Shown: positions 1 through 8,163 of the stretch, in pieces | How positions within the stretch are numbered: the stretch's first letter is position 1 | Layout: each line of letters opens with the position of its first letter | Source: Campylobacter hominis ATCC BAA-381 | GTDB lineage: Bacteria > Campylobacterota > Campylobacteria > Campylobacterales > Campylobacteraceae | NCBI RefSeq assembly: GCF_000017585.1 | Contig: NC_009714.1 | Span: 124,001-188,000 of the forward strand | DNA length: 64,000 bases | Reading direction: 5' to 3' | Translations under genes and position numbers: made by a program | Notes under the pieces: generated by a model | What the model was told of the DNA's origin: nothing | Database searches by the model: none | Seen by the model: the letters and a program-made list of their open reading frames with translations, nothing else

Positions 1-31
1 GGCTTGGGAAGTAATCAACAAGGAATAAAAA

Positions 32-1858
32 ATGCAAAAAGAAAGGGAAGAAAAACTCAAAGGACAAATTAAGACCTTAAAAGAAATCAGTGCAAAAAAA
101 TCCAAATCCCAAAAAGAAGTAATTAAAGATTATATAGGGATATTTTATTCAAATATTTACAATACGACAAGGGGCTGGGAAGCGATAAACAAATTTCCAG
201 AATACATATACAAAAATGTTAATGAAAATAAAGCAGAAAATGCATTTAAAGAGACATTAAACGCTATTACTAAAGCAGATGGTGTTAAAAACCTGCAATT
301 AGCTCTGTATAAAAATATGTGCAGTTTAGAAGTAAGCAAAGACAAAGATGAACTAACAATTAATATACTTCCCCTTTCTTCAAAGTATAAATTTGAAGAT
401 GGAAAAATTGGCTCACAAAGACAGGGGAATGATGAAGCAATAACACTTAAAAATTTAACATTTCACAAAAACGAAATGGATAAAATAAATTATAAAAATT
501 TTACAAAAGAAGTAGATAATTTTATAAAAAATATTGACAAATATATACCGTTAGTTGAAAAAGAATTAAATAGCATAAAAAAAGAAGAAGTAAAAAGTAA
601 AGAAATAAATAGCAATAAGGTGGAAATACAACCAAACAAACAAAATTTAATAGAACTACCACTAGATGAAATTTTAATAAAAAATGGATACTACGAAAAA
701 AGAAATAAAAGTAGTCGTAATTATAAAACACTTACAAACGATCAAGATGATACAATCATAATATCAAGACAATCAAATGGGCATTATCTGTACTTTAATC
801 CCAACGATGACAGCGACAGGGGAAATATATATAATTTTACAAAAAATCGTGGTATAAGAGCAAATGATCTACTAAGTAGTGAAAATATAGATATAAATAA
901 GTTGAAAAGTAGTGTGGAGTCAATAACAACTATATCTCAAAGCAGTAGAAAAGCAATAGAAAACTATAAAAATTTAGAACAAATAGCAGAAAATTCATTT
1001 TTAACTACAGCAAGAAAAATAAGTCCTGAAATTTTAAAAGAATTTAATGATTTAAAGCAAGATAACAAATACGGCAACGCAGTAGTTCCAAGTTATATAT
1101 GTAAGAATTATTCATACAAAGATAGCGAAATTCAGCTTTTAATACAAGCAGGAAGCATAAGCTACCTATCAAAGCCTTTAACACAAGATACACAAGGAAA
1201 ACTATATGATAAGCCGATTAAACAGCTTTGTAATGGAAGTAAAGGATTAGAAATTTTAAAAGCCAATGATTCGCAAAAAAATTTAAAAGATTTTAAAAAT
1301 ATAGTTATTTGTGAGAGTATGATAGATACTTTATCATACTGCGAATTAAAAGGCTTAAATTTAAAAGAAACTTTATTGTGCTCGACAAATGGTCAAATAA
1401 CAAGTAGTCAAAAAGAAGTATTTAAATTTTTAAATGAAAAAGCAGTAAATGCGAATATCATACTAGGCTTTGATAATGACAAAAAAGGGAAAGAATTTGA
1501 TGTAATAGCAAAAGAAATAATCCCTAGAGCCACCACTGACAAAGCGATTTTAAAGGATTTTAGCGATGATTTAGTGATAGGCAAAACATTAGGGCTAAAA
1601 GCCAATGAAATCAGTAAAGAAAGCCTTACAAAGCCATTAAATGATTTTAGTAAAAAGGTTGAGTACTTATCAAAAAAGTACGAGTTTTTAGAGCCACAAG
1701 CCAAACATGAAAGAGTAAAAGAATTGTTTGGATATAACATTCCTAAATTTAAAGATATTGCACCAAAAATACAACCATTAGCAGGTATGAGAGATTGCTT
1801 TAAAAGATTAAAACTTTTAGAAAACAAAATAAGTAACGAATATTCAAGAAGAATATAA
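32..1858 (+). CDS. Toprim-domain mobilization/primase-like protein
   Basis: 608 residues. A region around residues 215-275 (NGYYEKRNKSSRNYK, then NPNDDSDRGN) resembles the CHC2-like/DUF3991 segment that precedes Toprim domains in plasmid mobilization proteins. The Toprim signature follows, with the acidic residue in VICESMIDTLS (about residue 425) and ILGFDNDKKG (about residue 477). Such proteins are usually encoded beside relaxases and are thought to act in primer synthesis or strand processing during transfer, but the exact reaction is inferred. The ATG has an AAGGA ribosome site 8-12 bases upstream. No zinc-binding cysteines are seen. The gene runs towards the relaxase and ends at a hairpin terminator. 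The remainder of the N-terminal third and the C-terminal tail are unassigned. Confidence 0.7.
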   Translation: MQKEREEKLKGQIKTLKEISAKKSKSQKEVIKDYIGIFYSNIYNTTRGWEAINKFPEYIYKNVNENKAENAFKETLNAITKADGVKNLQLALYKNMCSLEVSKDKDELTINILPLSSKYKFEDGKIGSQRQGNDEAITLKNLTFHKNEMDKINYKNFTKEVDNFIKNIDKYIPLVEKELNSIKKEEVKSKEINSNKVEIQPNKQNLIELPLDEILIKNGYYEKRNKSSRNYKTLTNDQDDTIIISRQSNGHYLYFNPNDDSDRGNIYNFTKNRGIRANDLLSSENIDINKLKSSVESITTISQSSRKAIENYKNLEQIAENSFLTTARKISPEILKEFNDLKQDNKYGNAVVPSYICKNYSYKDSEIQLLIQAGSISYLSKPLTQDTQGKLYDKPIKQLCNGSKGLEILKANDSQKNLKDFKNIVICESMIDTLSYCELKGLNLKETLLCSTNGQITSSQKEVFKFLNEKAVNANIILGFDNDKKGKEFDVIAKEIIPRATTDKAILKDFSDDLVIGKTLGLKANEISKESLTKPLNDFSKKVEYLSKKYEFLEPQAKHERVKELFGYNIPKFKDIAPKIQPLAGMRDCFKRLKLLENKISNEYSRRI

Positions 1859-1864
1859 AATAAG

Positions 1865-1897
1865 AGCGTTAGGAAAATCCCAACGCTATTGGTTTTT
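1865..1897 (+). terminator. Intrinsic terminator after the Toprim gene
   Basis: A hairpin begins five bases after the stop codon. AGCGTT at 1865-1870 pairs with AACGCT at 1882-1887, with a further GG/CC pair inside and an AAAAT loop. A TTTTT run follows at 1893-1897. Geometry is typical of a Rho-independent terminator. Confidence 0.65.
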
Positions 1898-1979
1898 GTG
1901 CATTCATATTATAGCTAAAAATTAGCCAAAATACAACAATTTTAAAGAACAAATTAAGAAAAGAAAAAAAGGAAACTTA

Positions 1980-2270
1980 ATGGATAAAAGTTATAATAAA
2001 TTTGAACGAGCATATGAAATCATGACAGAGCTTATAAAAGAATCACCACTTCCAATAGATCCAATAGAACTTAACGATATAGAAACTAAAGAGCTAAAAT
2101 ATTTAAAAAAATCACTTGAACTTATGGCTTATTATTTGCACACAATAGGATTTGAATTTAAGGGCATAACAGAAGAAATACTAATTCCATTATATGAAGA
2201 GCTAGAAAAAAGAGAAACACATAAAAATAAAAAAAGCAAAAAGAAAATAGAAAAAATTACTAATATTTGA
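1980..2270 (+). CDS. Hypothetical protein, 96 residues
   Basis: A short charged protein with a lysine-rich C-terminus (KNKKSKKKIEK). It has no motif that I recognise. The ATG is preceded by AAAAAGGAAACTTA, a good ribosome binding site. It follows the Toprim gene after a terminator and precedes a long gene-free AT-rich stretch. Helical content looks high and there is no signal peptide. It could be a DNA-binding accessory of the element because of the basic tail, but that is speculation. Confidence 0.5.
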   Translation: MDKSYNKFERAYEIMTELIKESPLPIDPIELNDIETKELKYLKKSLELMAYYLHTIGFEFKGITEEILIPLYEELEKRETHKNKKSKKKIEKITNI

Positions 2271-2865
2271 TTTAGCAAACAACTAATAACAAACTACATT
2301 TTAACTTTAAATAAACTCATAAATAAACTTATTACAGACTAATAAAAAACTCAAAATTAAACTTACTATACACTAATAATAAACTTATTATAATAAAAAA
2401 TACAAGATTTAATAGTAAATTTAAGTATATAAAATTTAAAAAAGGGAGAAAGAAATAGAAGATAAAATAATTGTTGTATAAAACGATCGGTTTTTTAACT
2501 TTAAGATATAATTAAGTTTTAATAAATGAGCTTTTATCCCCTTTTTATCGTGCTTTACTACTGATTTGATAAATTTAAAAAATTACAAAATGTCCCTATT
2601 GGTTTATAATAACAATCAAATACTTAAAATCAAAAGTAAGCAATGAGTAGAAGTTTAAAGATTAAAGTTACAATTTATTATAAACTACTATTTAACTGAT
2701 TTATAAGCTATAAAAAAACTACTTTATAATACTAATATAGAACTTTTAAAAAACTGTTTTATAATACTAATATAGAACTATTTTTAAACTAACTTTTATC
2801 TAAAATATAGTATAATTTTGTAAAAGTTAAAAATAAAATTATATTGATATCCAAATAAGATGTGC
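2271..2865. other. Gene-free AT-rich tract with repeated ACTAATA motifs
   Basis: No convincing gene is present on either strand. The tract is extremely AT-rich and contains five copies of ACTAATA (2282, 2338, 2372, 2731, 2766), the last two inside a tandem repeat. Such tracts can be replication origins with iterons, partition sites or decayed DNA. Nothing here allows a firm choice. A TATAAT also occurs at 2811-2816. Confidence 0.45.
2711..2780 (+). repeat. Tandem repeat, two 35-bp units
   Basis: Units 2711-2745 and 2746-2780 are nearly identical. The 22-base core starting TTTATAATACTAATA is perfect in both (2723-2744 and 2758-2779), and the flanking bases also match except for a few positions. 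It lies 120-190 bases upstream of the lipoprotein gene. Confidence 0.8.
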
Positions 2866-2871
2866 TATAAT
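2866..2871 (+). promoter_or_regulatory. Likely -10 box for the lipoprotein gene
   Basis: A perfect TATAAT preceded by TGTGC lies 27 bases before the start codon, with an A-rich stretch and AAAGGAAAAG ribosome site between. Campylobacter sigma-70 promoters depend mainly on this box. A second TATAAT at 2811-2816 could serve as an alternative. Confidence 0.5.
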
Positions 2872-2898
2872 TCTAAAATTTAAAAAAGGAAAAGAGTG

Positions 2899-3327
2899 AT
2901 GAATAAACTTAAAATTTTAAGTTCAATGGTTTTAATAGGATTTGTTTTATTGGGGTGTAATGGAGAAGGAGAAGTTAGAAAGGGATTTGTTAAATTAGAA
3001 AATACAAATCCAACCATAAAGCAAGAAAATTATGATGCTATGATTAATAAATTAAAAGAAAAAATTACAAACAAAGACTTTGAATTTTACCATGCAGAAA
3101 CATTGTTTAATGGCGAAAATTGGAAAAACTATACGTCTGAAGATGCATTTGGAAAATTTACAGCATGGAAACAGCAAGGCAGGTTAATAAATGATCAAAA
3201 TCTTGTCGTTGTTGTAGTAGATAAAAACAATAATAAAGTGGGTTCTGCATATGAAATAAAATGTTCAAAATATGGAAAATTTGAATGTGATCCTGAGCAT
3301 ATAATAGTAGTGCCAAACGGAAAATAA
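2899..3327 (+). CDS. Predicted lipoprotein of unknown function
   Basis: The protein has a lysine-containing start, a hydrophobic stretch and a lipobox ending LLGC near residue 20, so export and lipid attachment are expected. The mature part (about 120 residues) has no family I recognise. It includes a run of valines (LVVVVVDKNNNK) suggesting a beta strand and turn, plus two further cysteines (IKCSKYGKFEC). I chose the ATG at 2899, which is correctly spaced from AAAGGA; a GTG directly before it (2896) is in frame. It precedes the MntA/HepT pair by 22 bases and might share its transcript. Confidence 0.6.
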   Translation: MNKLKILSSMVLIGFVLLGCNGEGEVRKGFVKLENTNPTIKQENYDAMINKLKEKITNKDFEFYHAETLFNGENWKNYTSEDAFGKFTAWKQQGRLINDQNLVVVVVDKNNNKVGSAYEIKCSKYGKFECDPEHIIVVPNGK

Positions 3328-3349
3328 TTTTAAATATAGGATAAAAAAG

Positions 3350-3670
3350 ATGATTTTAAAAAAGGATGCTATATTAAAATATCTATCAGAGCTAAAACCA
3401 TATCTTCAAAAAGATGGCATCAAAGAAATTGGCTTATTTGGAAGTTATGCTAAGGATTATGCCGATGAAAACTCAGACATAGATATAGTCATTCTAGCAG
3501 ATAAAAAAGAATTCTTAGAAAGGTTAAACGCCTTTAAGGCACTTAATTATTTAGATAATTTAAGAAAGCAAATATCAAAAAAATTTCATAAATCTGTTGA
3601 TATTTGTGATTTTTATTCAGAGCAAAAAATGAAAGAAGACAAAATAATAAAAGGAGCAATTTATGTCTAA
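3350..3670 (+). CDS. mntA: MntA-like nucleotidyltransferase antitoxin
   Basis: 106 residues with the minimal nucleotidyltransferase signature G31-S32-(10 residues)-D43-x-D45. In the family this binds ATP-Mg and modifies (AMPylates) the HEPN partner to silence it. The stop codon lies inside the next gene (8-base overlap), so the two are co-translated as in known MNT-HEPN toxin-antitoxin pairs. The length is slightly short of the usual 120-140 residues but includes the catalytic core. The assignment rests on motif, size and partner. Antitoxin function is inferred from the family. Confidence 0.8.
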   Translation: MILKKDAILKYLSELKPYLQKDGIKEIGLFGSYAKDYADENSDIDIVILADKKEFLERLNAFKALNYLDNLRKQISKKFHKSVDICDFYSEQKMKEDKIIKGAIYV

Positions 3671-4220
3671 GGCTATTCGCAGACTAGAAACAGCAATAGA
3701 AAAAATAGAAGCAATAGAGCAAATTTGTAGCATTAAGGGAGTTACAAAAGCTCTAGAAGATGAGTCAATACTAAAACCAGCAATAATGAAACATTTTGAT
3801 GTAATTCATCAACAATTTAAAAAGCTAGAAAGAGACCAAGAATATAAAGTTTTAAGTAAATTTGACAAAGTCGAATTAAGGGGAGTAAGAGATATGAGAA
3901 ACATATCTTCCCATGATTATGATAATATACAAAACGAAATCGTAGAAGAAACAATACGCAAAGATTTACCTAAACTCAAAGAAAGCATACAAGAAGTTTT
4001 AAAAGAAACAAAAAAAGAGCTATGCAAAAATTTAGAGAAAAATATTGATTATTTTACTAAAAAACAAGATATTTTAATGCCACAAGCAAAAACAGATCTT
4101 ATAAAAAATATTAAAAAAGAGTATGAAAAACTGCAAGAGTATAAAATTGAACTAGATAAGCCGTATAGCGATAAAATAAAAAACATTATTAAGGAAAATT
4201 CAAAAGAAAATCAAAGATAA
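3663..4220 (+). CDS. hepT: HepT-like HEPN RNase toxin
   Basis: 185 residues. It carries R79-(4 residues)-H84-x-Y86, the RX4HXY motif of HepT toxins. R and H form the RNase centre and Y is the residue modified by MntA in characterised pairs. The first 135 residues match the helical HEPN fold length. About 45 extra residues follow, highly charged and probably helical (ILMPQAKTDLIKNIKKEYEK). Start ATG overlaps mntA. The gene converges on the relaxase. Probable role is plasmid or element stabilisation, or abortive defence; the substrate RNA cannot be told from sequence. Confidence 0.75.
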   Translation: MSKAIRRLETAIEKIEAIEQICSIKGVTKALEDESILKPAIMKHFDVIHQQFKKLERDQEYKVLSKFDKVELRGVRDMRNISSHDYDNIQNEIVEETIRKDLPKLKESIQEVLKETKKELCKNLEKNIDYFTKKQDILMPQAKTDLIKNIKKEYEKLQEYKIELDKPYSDKIKNIIKENSKENQR

Positions 4221-4221
4221 A

Positions 4222-4242
4222 AAGGGAAAAAACTACTCCCTT
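4222..4242. terminator. Short hairpin between convergent hepT and relaxase genes
   Basis: AAGGGA (4222-4227) and TCCCTT (4237-4242) form a six-base stem with a nine-base A-rich loop, partly inside the last codons of the relaxase gene. It could terminate in the minus direction, where A-rich DNA becomes T-rich, but it is weak. Confidence 0.3.
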
Positions 4243-5855
4243 CCAATATCTCGCTTGGTTTCAGTTCTACTTTTAATTTTTGATTTATCTCTTTTTATAT
4301 CATGGCTAAATTTAGCCTGTAAATCAGCTTCTTTTTTGATTTTTAAAAGCATTTCATTGGGCTCTTTATTAAGCAGTTTTACGCCATGAAAATACTCCTT
4401 AAACAAAAACTCATCCCCTTTTAACTTTTCACTTTTTAAAAGCCTTTTGGCAGTGTATTCAAACCTCTTCTCGCACACATTAGTGATAAATTCTTTATTA
4501 TCATTGAGCCTTTTTTTAAATTCTTTTTTTTCATTTTCTCCAAGTTCTGAATGCTCTAAAATATATAAATTTTTATCCAAAATTTCAAGCTTTTTACCAA
4601 GTTTAAAAAGGCTTTCATTGGAGCCTAACATACGAGTAATAATCAAGCTATCATCAAAGTATTTTTTAGCATCATCATCTTTTTTATTACGAAGTACAGC
4701 AATAGCTCTTCTAACTTTTTTAGAATTTTCAAAATCAGCTTTACTAGCACCTTTATTTTTAGGATGGAGTTGGTTGTAATTACGGTTAAAATTTTCAAGT
4801 AAAGTAAGAGCATTTGATCTGTCTTTATAATTTTCTAACTTCATCTCATTAAGCCTAGTAGCCTCAAATGATAATTTATTTATTTTTTTAATCTCAGCTA
4901 AAATTTTATTTTGTTTATCTCTAATCTCTTTATTACTGGCTTTAAGTTCCTTAGCAAATTTAAAGGCTTTTTTGTTTCTTTTTTTGGAGTATTGTAAAAA
5001 CAAATTTAAAAGATCTTTATTGGCTTTTTTAAGTTTTTCAAGTTCATCATTCATAGCTTCAATACGGCTAGATGTGGCTTTATATTTTTCTTTATTTTTA
5101 TCTTGCATTTTATCGTAATAGTCGTTTATTTTATCCTTTGCAGTATAGTCATCAGCTTCAAGTTTTAGATTTAATTTTATATTATTAAATTCACGCTTTA
5201 AATCTTTTTGTAAAAAATTTTTATTTTCATAATTTAATCCACGAGCAGATAAAGCATAGGCAAAATTAGTTCTAGTATCATCAAAGAAATCCCTAATCTC
5301 GCTTTTTGAATTAAAGTGAATCTTTTTATTTGTAAATTGATTTCTTTTATTTAAAACAACATGCACATGTGGATTGTTTTGATGAGTGTGTAAAACAAAA
5401 GTATACTTATGACCTGCAAAATTTGTTCCAAGCACATTTTTAACGCTATCTTGTAAAGCTTTTAAAGTTTGTTCATCACTACAAGACTCTTTTATAGAAA
5501 ACATTAAATGCCATGCATCTTTTGAGTTTTGATTTTTTCCAAAATCTTTCTTCCAATCAGCCATAACTTCATCAGAGCTTACTCTCTCCCCTTTTTCATT
5601 TATAGCGTATCCATCAAGTGAATTTTTTAAAGCATAATCAATGCATCTTTTAATAGAAGTTTGTGGTAAATTTGAAATCATTTTAACGACAGATTGTTTA
5701 GAAAATTTATTTTTTGAAAAATTAATGTGAGTTCTAGAAAACCCTCTACCACTTCCAAAAGAAACATTTTTATGTTCAGATTTTATAAATTTAGTCCGAC
5801 CAGCTCTTATAGCTTTTAACTCATCAAAATATTTATTCCAATCAACACTACTCAA
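4233..5855 (-). CDS. mobA: Relaxase, HUH family (MOBP/MobA-like)
   Basis: 540 residues. The metal-binding histidine cluster HTHQNNPHVHVVLNKR is at about residues 155-170, the hallmark of HUH relaxases that cut oriT and stay attached to the 5' end. CIDYALKNS near residue 72 could be the motif I region. The C-terminal 300 residues are lysine-rich, coiled-coil-like and end very basic, as in relaxases recognised by the coupling protein. The start is a TTG with GGAG six bases upstream; no better ATG agrees with a ribosome site. It is transcribed away from the oriT-like hairpin at 5954-6007. A second, unrelated-looking relaxase lies on the other side. Confidence 0.8.
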   Translation of the reverse strand: MSSVDWNKYFDELKAIRAGRTKFIKSEHKNVSFGSGRGFSRTHINFSKNKFSKQSVVKMISNLPQTSIKRCIDYALKNSLDGYAINEKGERVSSDEVMADWKKDFGKNQNSKDAWHLMFSIKESCSDEQTLKALQDSVKNVLGTNFAGHKYTFVLHTHQNNPHVHVVLNKRNQFTNKKIHFNSKSEIRDFFDDTRTNFAYALSARGLNYENKNFLQKDLKREFNNIKLNLKLEADDYTAKDKINDYYDKMQDKNKEKYKATSSRIEAMNDELEKLKKANKDLLNLFLQYSKKRNKKAFKFAKELKASNKEIRDKQNKILAEIKKINKLSFEATRLNEMKLENYKDRSNALTLLENFNRNYNQLHPKNKGASKADFENSKKVRRAIAVLRNKKDDDAKKYFDDSLIITRMLGSNESLFKLGKKLEILDKNLYILEHSELGENEKKEFKKRLNDNKEFITNVCEKRFEYTAKRLLKSEKLKGDEFLFKEYFHGVKLLNKEPNEMLLKIKKEADLQAKFSHDIKRDKSKIKSRTETKRDIGRE

Positions 5856-5953
5856 AAAATTCTCCGAAAAATAAAAATAAAAATTTGAAATAAAAAATTT
5901 ATTTGTAAAAAATGTTAACGTAGAAAAAGTTAAAGAAAGATAAAAGCAGAAGT

Positions 5954-6007
5954 AAGGCAGGATAGCCTTTTTGGTTTAAATGTAATACATTATAAAACCA
6001 AAAAGGC
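5954..6007. other. oriT-like region: 13-bp inverted repeat plus RP4-type nick sequence
   Basis: Perfect 13-bp arms GCCTTTTTGGTTT (5965-5977) and its complement (5995-6007) flank an inner palindrome AATGTA/TACATT. On the minus strand, directly 3' of the arm, TATCCTGCC reads out at 5964-5956. This matches the IncP/RP4 nick consensus YATCCTG|Y, placing nic between 5958 and 5957. In RP4 the TraJ-binding repeat likewise lies about eight bases from nic. The site is in the divergent gap between two relaxase loci, where an origin of transfer is expected. A small AAGGC/GCCTT hairpin (5954-5969) overlaps it. Confidence 0.65.
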
Positions 6008-6036
6008 GAATTTCTGCGAAGCTCATAAGGATATAA

Positions 6037-6594
6037 ATGGATAAAAAAGTTTTAAAAACAATTAGAATTGATGCTGAAAACTATAAAAATATTGAAGAGC
6101 TTATAAGTAAAGATATTGGCTATAATTTTTCATCTATTGTTAATGCTGCTATCTATAATTTTTTTAACAGTGACTATGATATTAAAAAAAGCATTATAAG
6201 ATTAGATGATGATAGTAAATTTAAATCTGTTAGAGTAAATTTATCAAAAAAAGAATATAAATATTTTGATATGTTATCTTCTTATAATGGATTTAGTTCA
6301 GTTAAACAAATAATTAAATTCATTTTATTGAATTATATGGCTGATGAAAATAAAAAACTTTTTAATAATATAGAGATGTTAGAGTTGGTAAATACTACAA
6401 ATGATTTAAATAAACTTGGTAGAAATATTAATGAAATAGTTAAACTTCTTAGAACTAAAAAATCATATGAATTTAATATAAACTTTGATAAGTTGGCTGA
6501 TGTTTTTAAAGAGATAGATGATAAAATTTTAGAAATAAATGATTTGATAACTGAATATAAAAAAATATTAAATTTGAAAGTAATTAATGGTTAA
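6037..6594 (+). CDS. mobC: MobC-like relaxosome accessory protein
   Basis: 185 residues. The middle to C-terminal part has NDLNKLGRNINEIVKLLR (about residues 128-145), reminiscent of the NLNQIAR/NLNRIA helix of MobC proteins, which bind oriT beside the nick and help the relaxase. The N-terminal half has two similar segments (KTIRIDAENYKNIEELI and KSVRVNLSKKEYKYFDML), each looking like a ribbon-helix-helix strand-helix unit; this would suit DNA binding and may be an internal duplication. It overlaps the relaxase gene by eight bases. The ATG has AAGGA nearby. Confidence 0.6.
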   Translation: MDKKVLKTIRIDAENYKNIEELISKDIGYNFSSIVNAAIYNFFNSDYDIKKSIIRLDDDSKFKSVRVNLSKKEYKYFDMLSSYNGFSSVKQIIKFILLNYMADENKKLFNNIEMLELVNTTNDLNKLGRNINEIVKLLRTKKSYEFNINFDKLADVFKEIDDKILEINDLITEYKKILNLKVING

Positions 6595-7837
6595 AAAATA
6601 TAAAAAAGATGAACTTGATGATTTATTTATAGCTAAAAAAGTTTTTACCGAATTAGATAAAAAACAAAAAAACTCATACTCATATAAAAATAAAATTGGT
6701 AGTTATAAATATCATTCAAAACAACCTATATTTTCTGTAAAAAATTATACAAAAAAACAAACTGAAGTAGTTATTAAAATAACTGGCTCTAGCAAAAATT
6801 TTGGATCGTTAAAGGCACATTTGAAATATATATCTAGAAATGGCGAATTAGAAATTGAAAATAGTGATGAAAATATTTTTTTTGGAAAAGATGATTTAAA
6901 AAATATGTCAAATTCTTTTAATGAAATTATAGAAATTCCTACTGAAAATGAAATAAGAAACAATAGTTTAAAAGAAAAAAGAGAAGTTTTACATTTTGTT
7001 TTTTCTATGAAAGATTATAACGATGCACCATTAAAAAAGATAAAAGAAGCAAGTATAAAAACTATGAAAGAAATTTATCCAAATAATTATTTCGTGATAG
7101 CTATGCACAATGATACAGACAATCCACATTGTCATATTGCAGTAAAAGTAAGAGATAAAAATGGCAAAAGAATAAATCCAAAAAAATCCGACTTAGCATA
7201 TATGCGGGCAATTTTTGCAAAAGAGTTAAGAGCTTTAAAAATAGATGCAACTGCTACAATAAAAAAAGATAGTATAAATTTTAAAACTGATGAATTTTTA
7301 AATGACAAGGTAATAAAATTAAGAGATGATTATAAAAAACCAGAGCATAAAAATCACTACTATGAAGTTATAAGTTACGGAGAGGCTCATTATAAATTTG
7401 ATATAAATAATAAAAAAAGTTTTTATGTTAGATATAGAACTACAAAAGGACAAGATATAGATATTTGGGCTGATGATTTAAAAAGAGTAGTTCAGGAAAA
7501 CGATGTAAGGACAGGAGATTATTGTAGATTTGCAATAACAGGTGAAAAACCAGTAGTAGTGCAATTTAGAGATAAAAAAACTGGTATTTTATGTCAAAAA
7601 ACAAGTTATAAAAAAATGTGGGATGTGTCGATTGAAAATAAAAAAGAAAAGGCACTAAAACCATTAAAAAATTTTACACCTAATGAAATTATCGGCATAA
7701 ATTCTGATGATATTAATGACAATAGAAAAAATGATAACGAAGTCTTTGATAAACAAAAATCTAGTAGAAAAAGATCGTTAGAGATTAAGAAAAAAGATAA
7801 TCCAATAGAAAATAAAAAATATAAAAATATAGAATAG
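6587..7837 (+). CDS. Second relaxase, HUH family (MOBP/VirD2-like)
   Basis: 416 residues. Motif HNDTDNPHCHIAVKV at about residues 173-187 is the three-histidine metal site. LKYISRNG at about residues 81-88 resembles relaxase motif I with the candidate catalytic tyrosine (Y83). The C-terminal half has no recognised domain and ends in a lysine-rich tail (SSRKRSLEIKKKDN). It is translationally coupled to the MobC-like gene. Its sequence differs clearly from the relaxase at 4233-5855, so the element has two relaxases diverging from one oriT-like region. It could serve a second nick site or be left over from a captured mobilizable plasmid. Confidence 0.8.
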   Translation: MVKKYKKDELDDLFIAKKVFTELDKKQKNSYSYKNKIGSYKYHSKQPIFSVKNYTKKQTEVVIKITGSSKNFGSLKAHLKYISRNGELEIENSDENIFFGKDDLKNMSNSFNEIIEIPTENEIRNNSLKEKREVLHFVFSMKDYNDAPLKKIKEASIKTMKEIYPNNYFVIAMHNDTDNPHCHIAVKVRDKNGKRINPKKSDLAYMRAIFAKELRALKIDATATIKKDSINFKTDEFLNDKVIKLRDDYKKPEHKNHYYEVISYGEAHYKFDINNKKSFYVRYRTTKGQDIDIWADDLKRVVQENDVRTGDYCRFAITGEKPVVVQFRDKKTGILCQKTSYKKMWDVSIENKKEKALKPLKNFTPNEIIGINSDDINDNRKNDNEVFDKQKSSRKRSLEIKKKDNPIENKKYKNIE

Positions 7838-7867
7838 TTTTTATATTATATAAATATAAAAACTATT
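7833..7867. terminator. Bidirectional terminator between convergent genes
   Basis: Arms 7833-7847 and 7853-7867 are perfect 15-base complements starting AATAGTTTTTATA, with a five-base loop. The stem contains A/T runs on both sides, as in terminators shared by converging genes. The 416-residue relaxase ends at its left edge, and the ribbon-helix-helix gene ends 21 bases to its right. Confidence 0.55.
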
Positions 7868-7887
7868 ATAATAATATAAATAATATT

Positions 7888-8163
7888 CTAAATATCAAGA
7901 GCTTTTCTTATCATAGTTTCTTTAAATTCTGTTATGTTAATACCTTTATCTTTTAAAATTTTGTTAAGCTCCATATCCTTGACTAATAACTTTCTCATAT
8001 ATGCATTTCTGGCTATAAATTCTTTTTCGCACATATCATCTAAATATTCAAGTTCATTTTTATGTAAATAAATACTTACTTGTGTTGTTTGTCTTTTAGG
8101 CTTTTTAGCCAATTTATCTGCCTTTTTTAAAGGTTTGTAAGTCTTCTTGTTGCTTAAGAGCAT
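7888..8163 (-). CDS. Small ribbon-helix-helix-like DNA-binding protein
   Basis: 91 residues. A basic N-terminus is followed by RQTTQVSIYLHKNELEYLDDMCEK, the strand-helix pattern of ribbon-helix-helix proteins (MobC, ParG or CopG types). It would probably bind element DNA as a dimer. The ATG at 8163 has no clear ribosome site. A strong one (AAAGGATACAAA) precedes another ATG at 8194, whose frame stops after 26 codons and overlaps this gene. If the A-run at 8123-8128 (T6 on the plus strand) had five bases, the two frames would join into one protein starting MAEKLNINIKDALKQ. A frameshift or a wrong start is therefore possible. Confidence 0.5.
   Translation of the reverse strand: MLLSNKKTYKPLKKADKLAKKPKRQTTQVSIYLHKNELEYLDDMCEKEFIARNAYMRKLLVKDMELNKILKDKGINITEFKETMIRKALDI

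Noticed and set aside
1408-1827. Minus-strand ORF of 139 codons
   Set aside because: Shadow of the Toprim gene; no ribosome site or motif.
2711-2780. Start of a CRISPR array
   Set aside because: Only two units, contiguous without spacers, and no cas genes in the window.
4447-4779. Plus-strand ORF of 110 codons
   Set aside because: It lies inside the relaxase gene on the other strand, has no ribosome site and a composition expected for the antisense of a lysine-rich coiled coil.
5965-6007. Terminator for a flanking gene
   Set aside because: The two neighbouring genes diverge from here, so neither ends at this hairpin; with the nick consensus beside it an oriT is the better reading.
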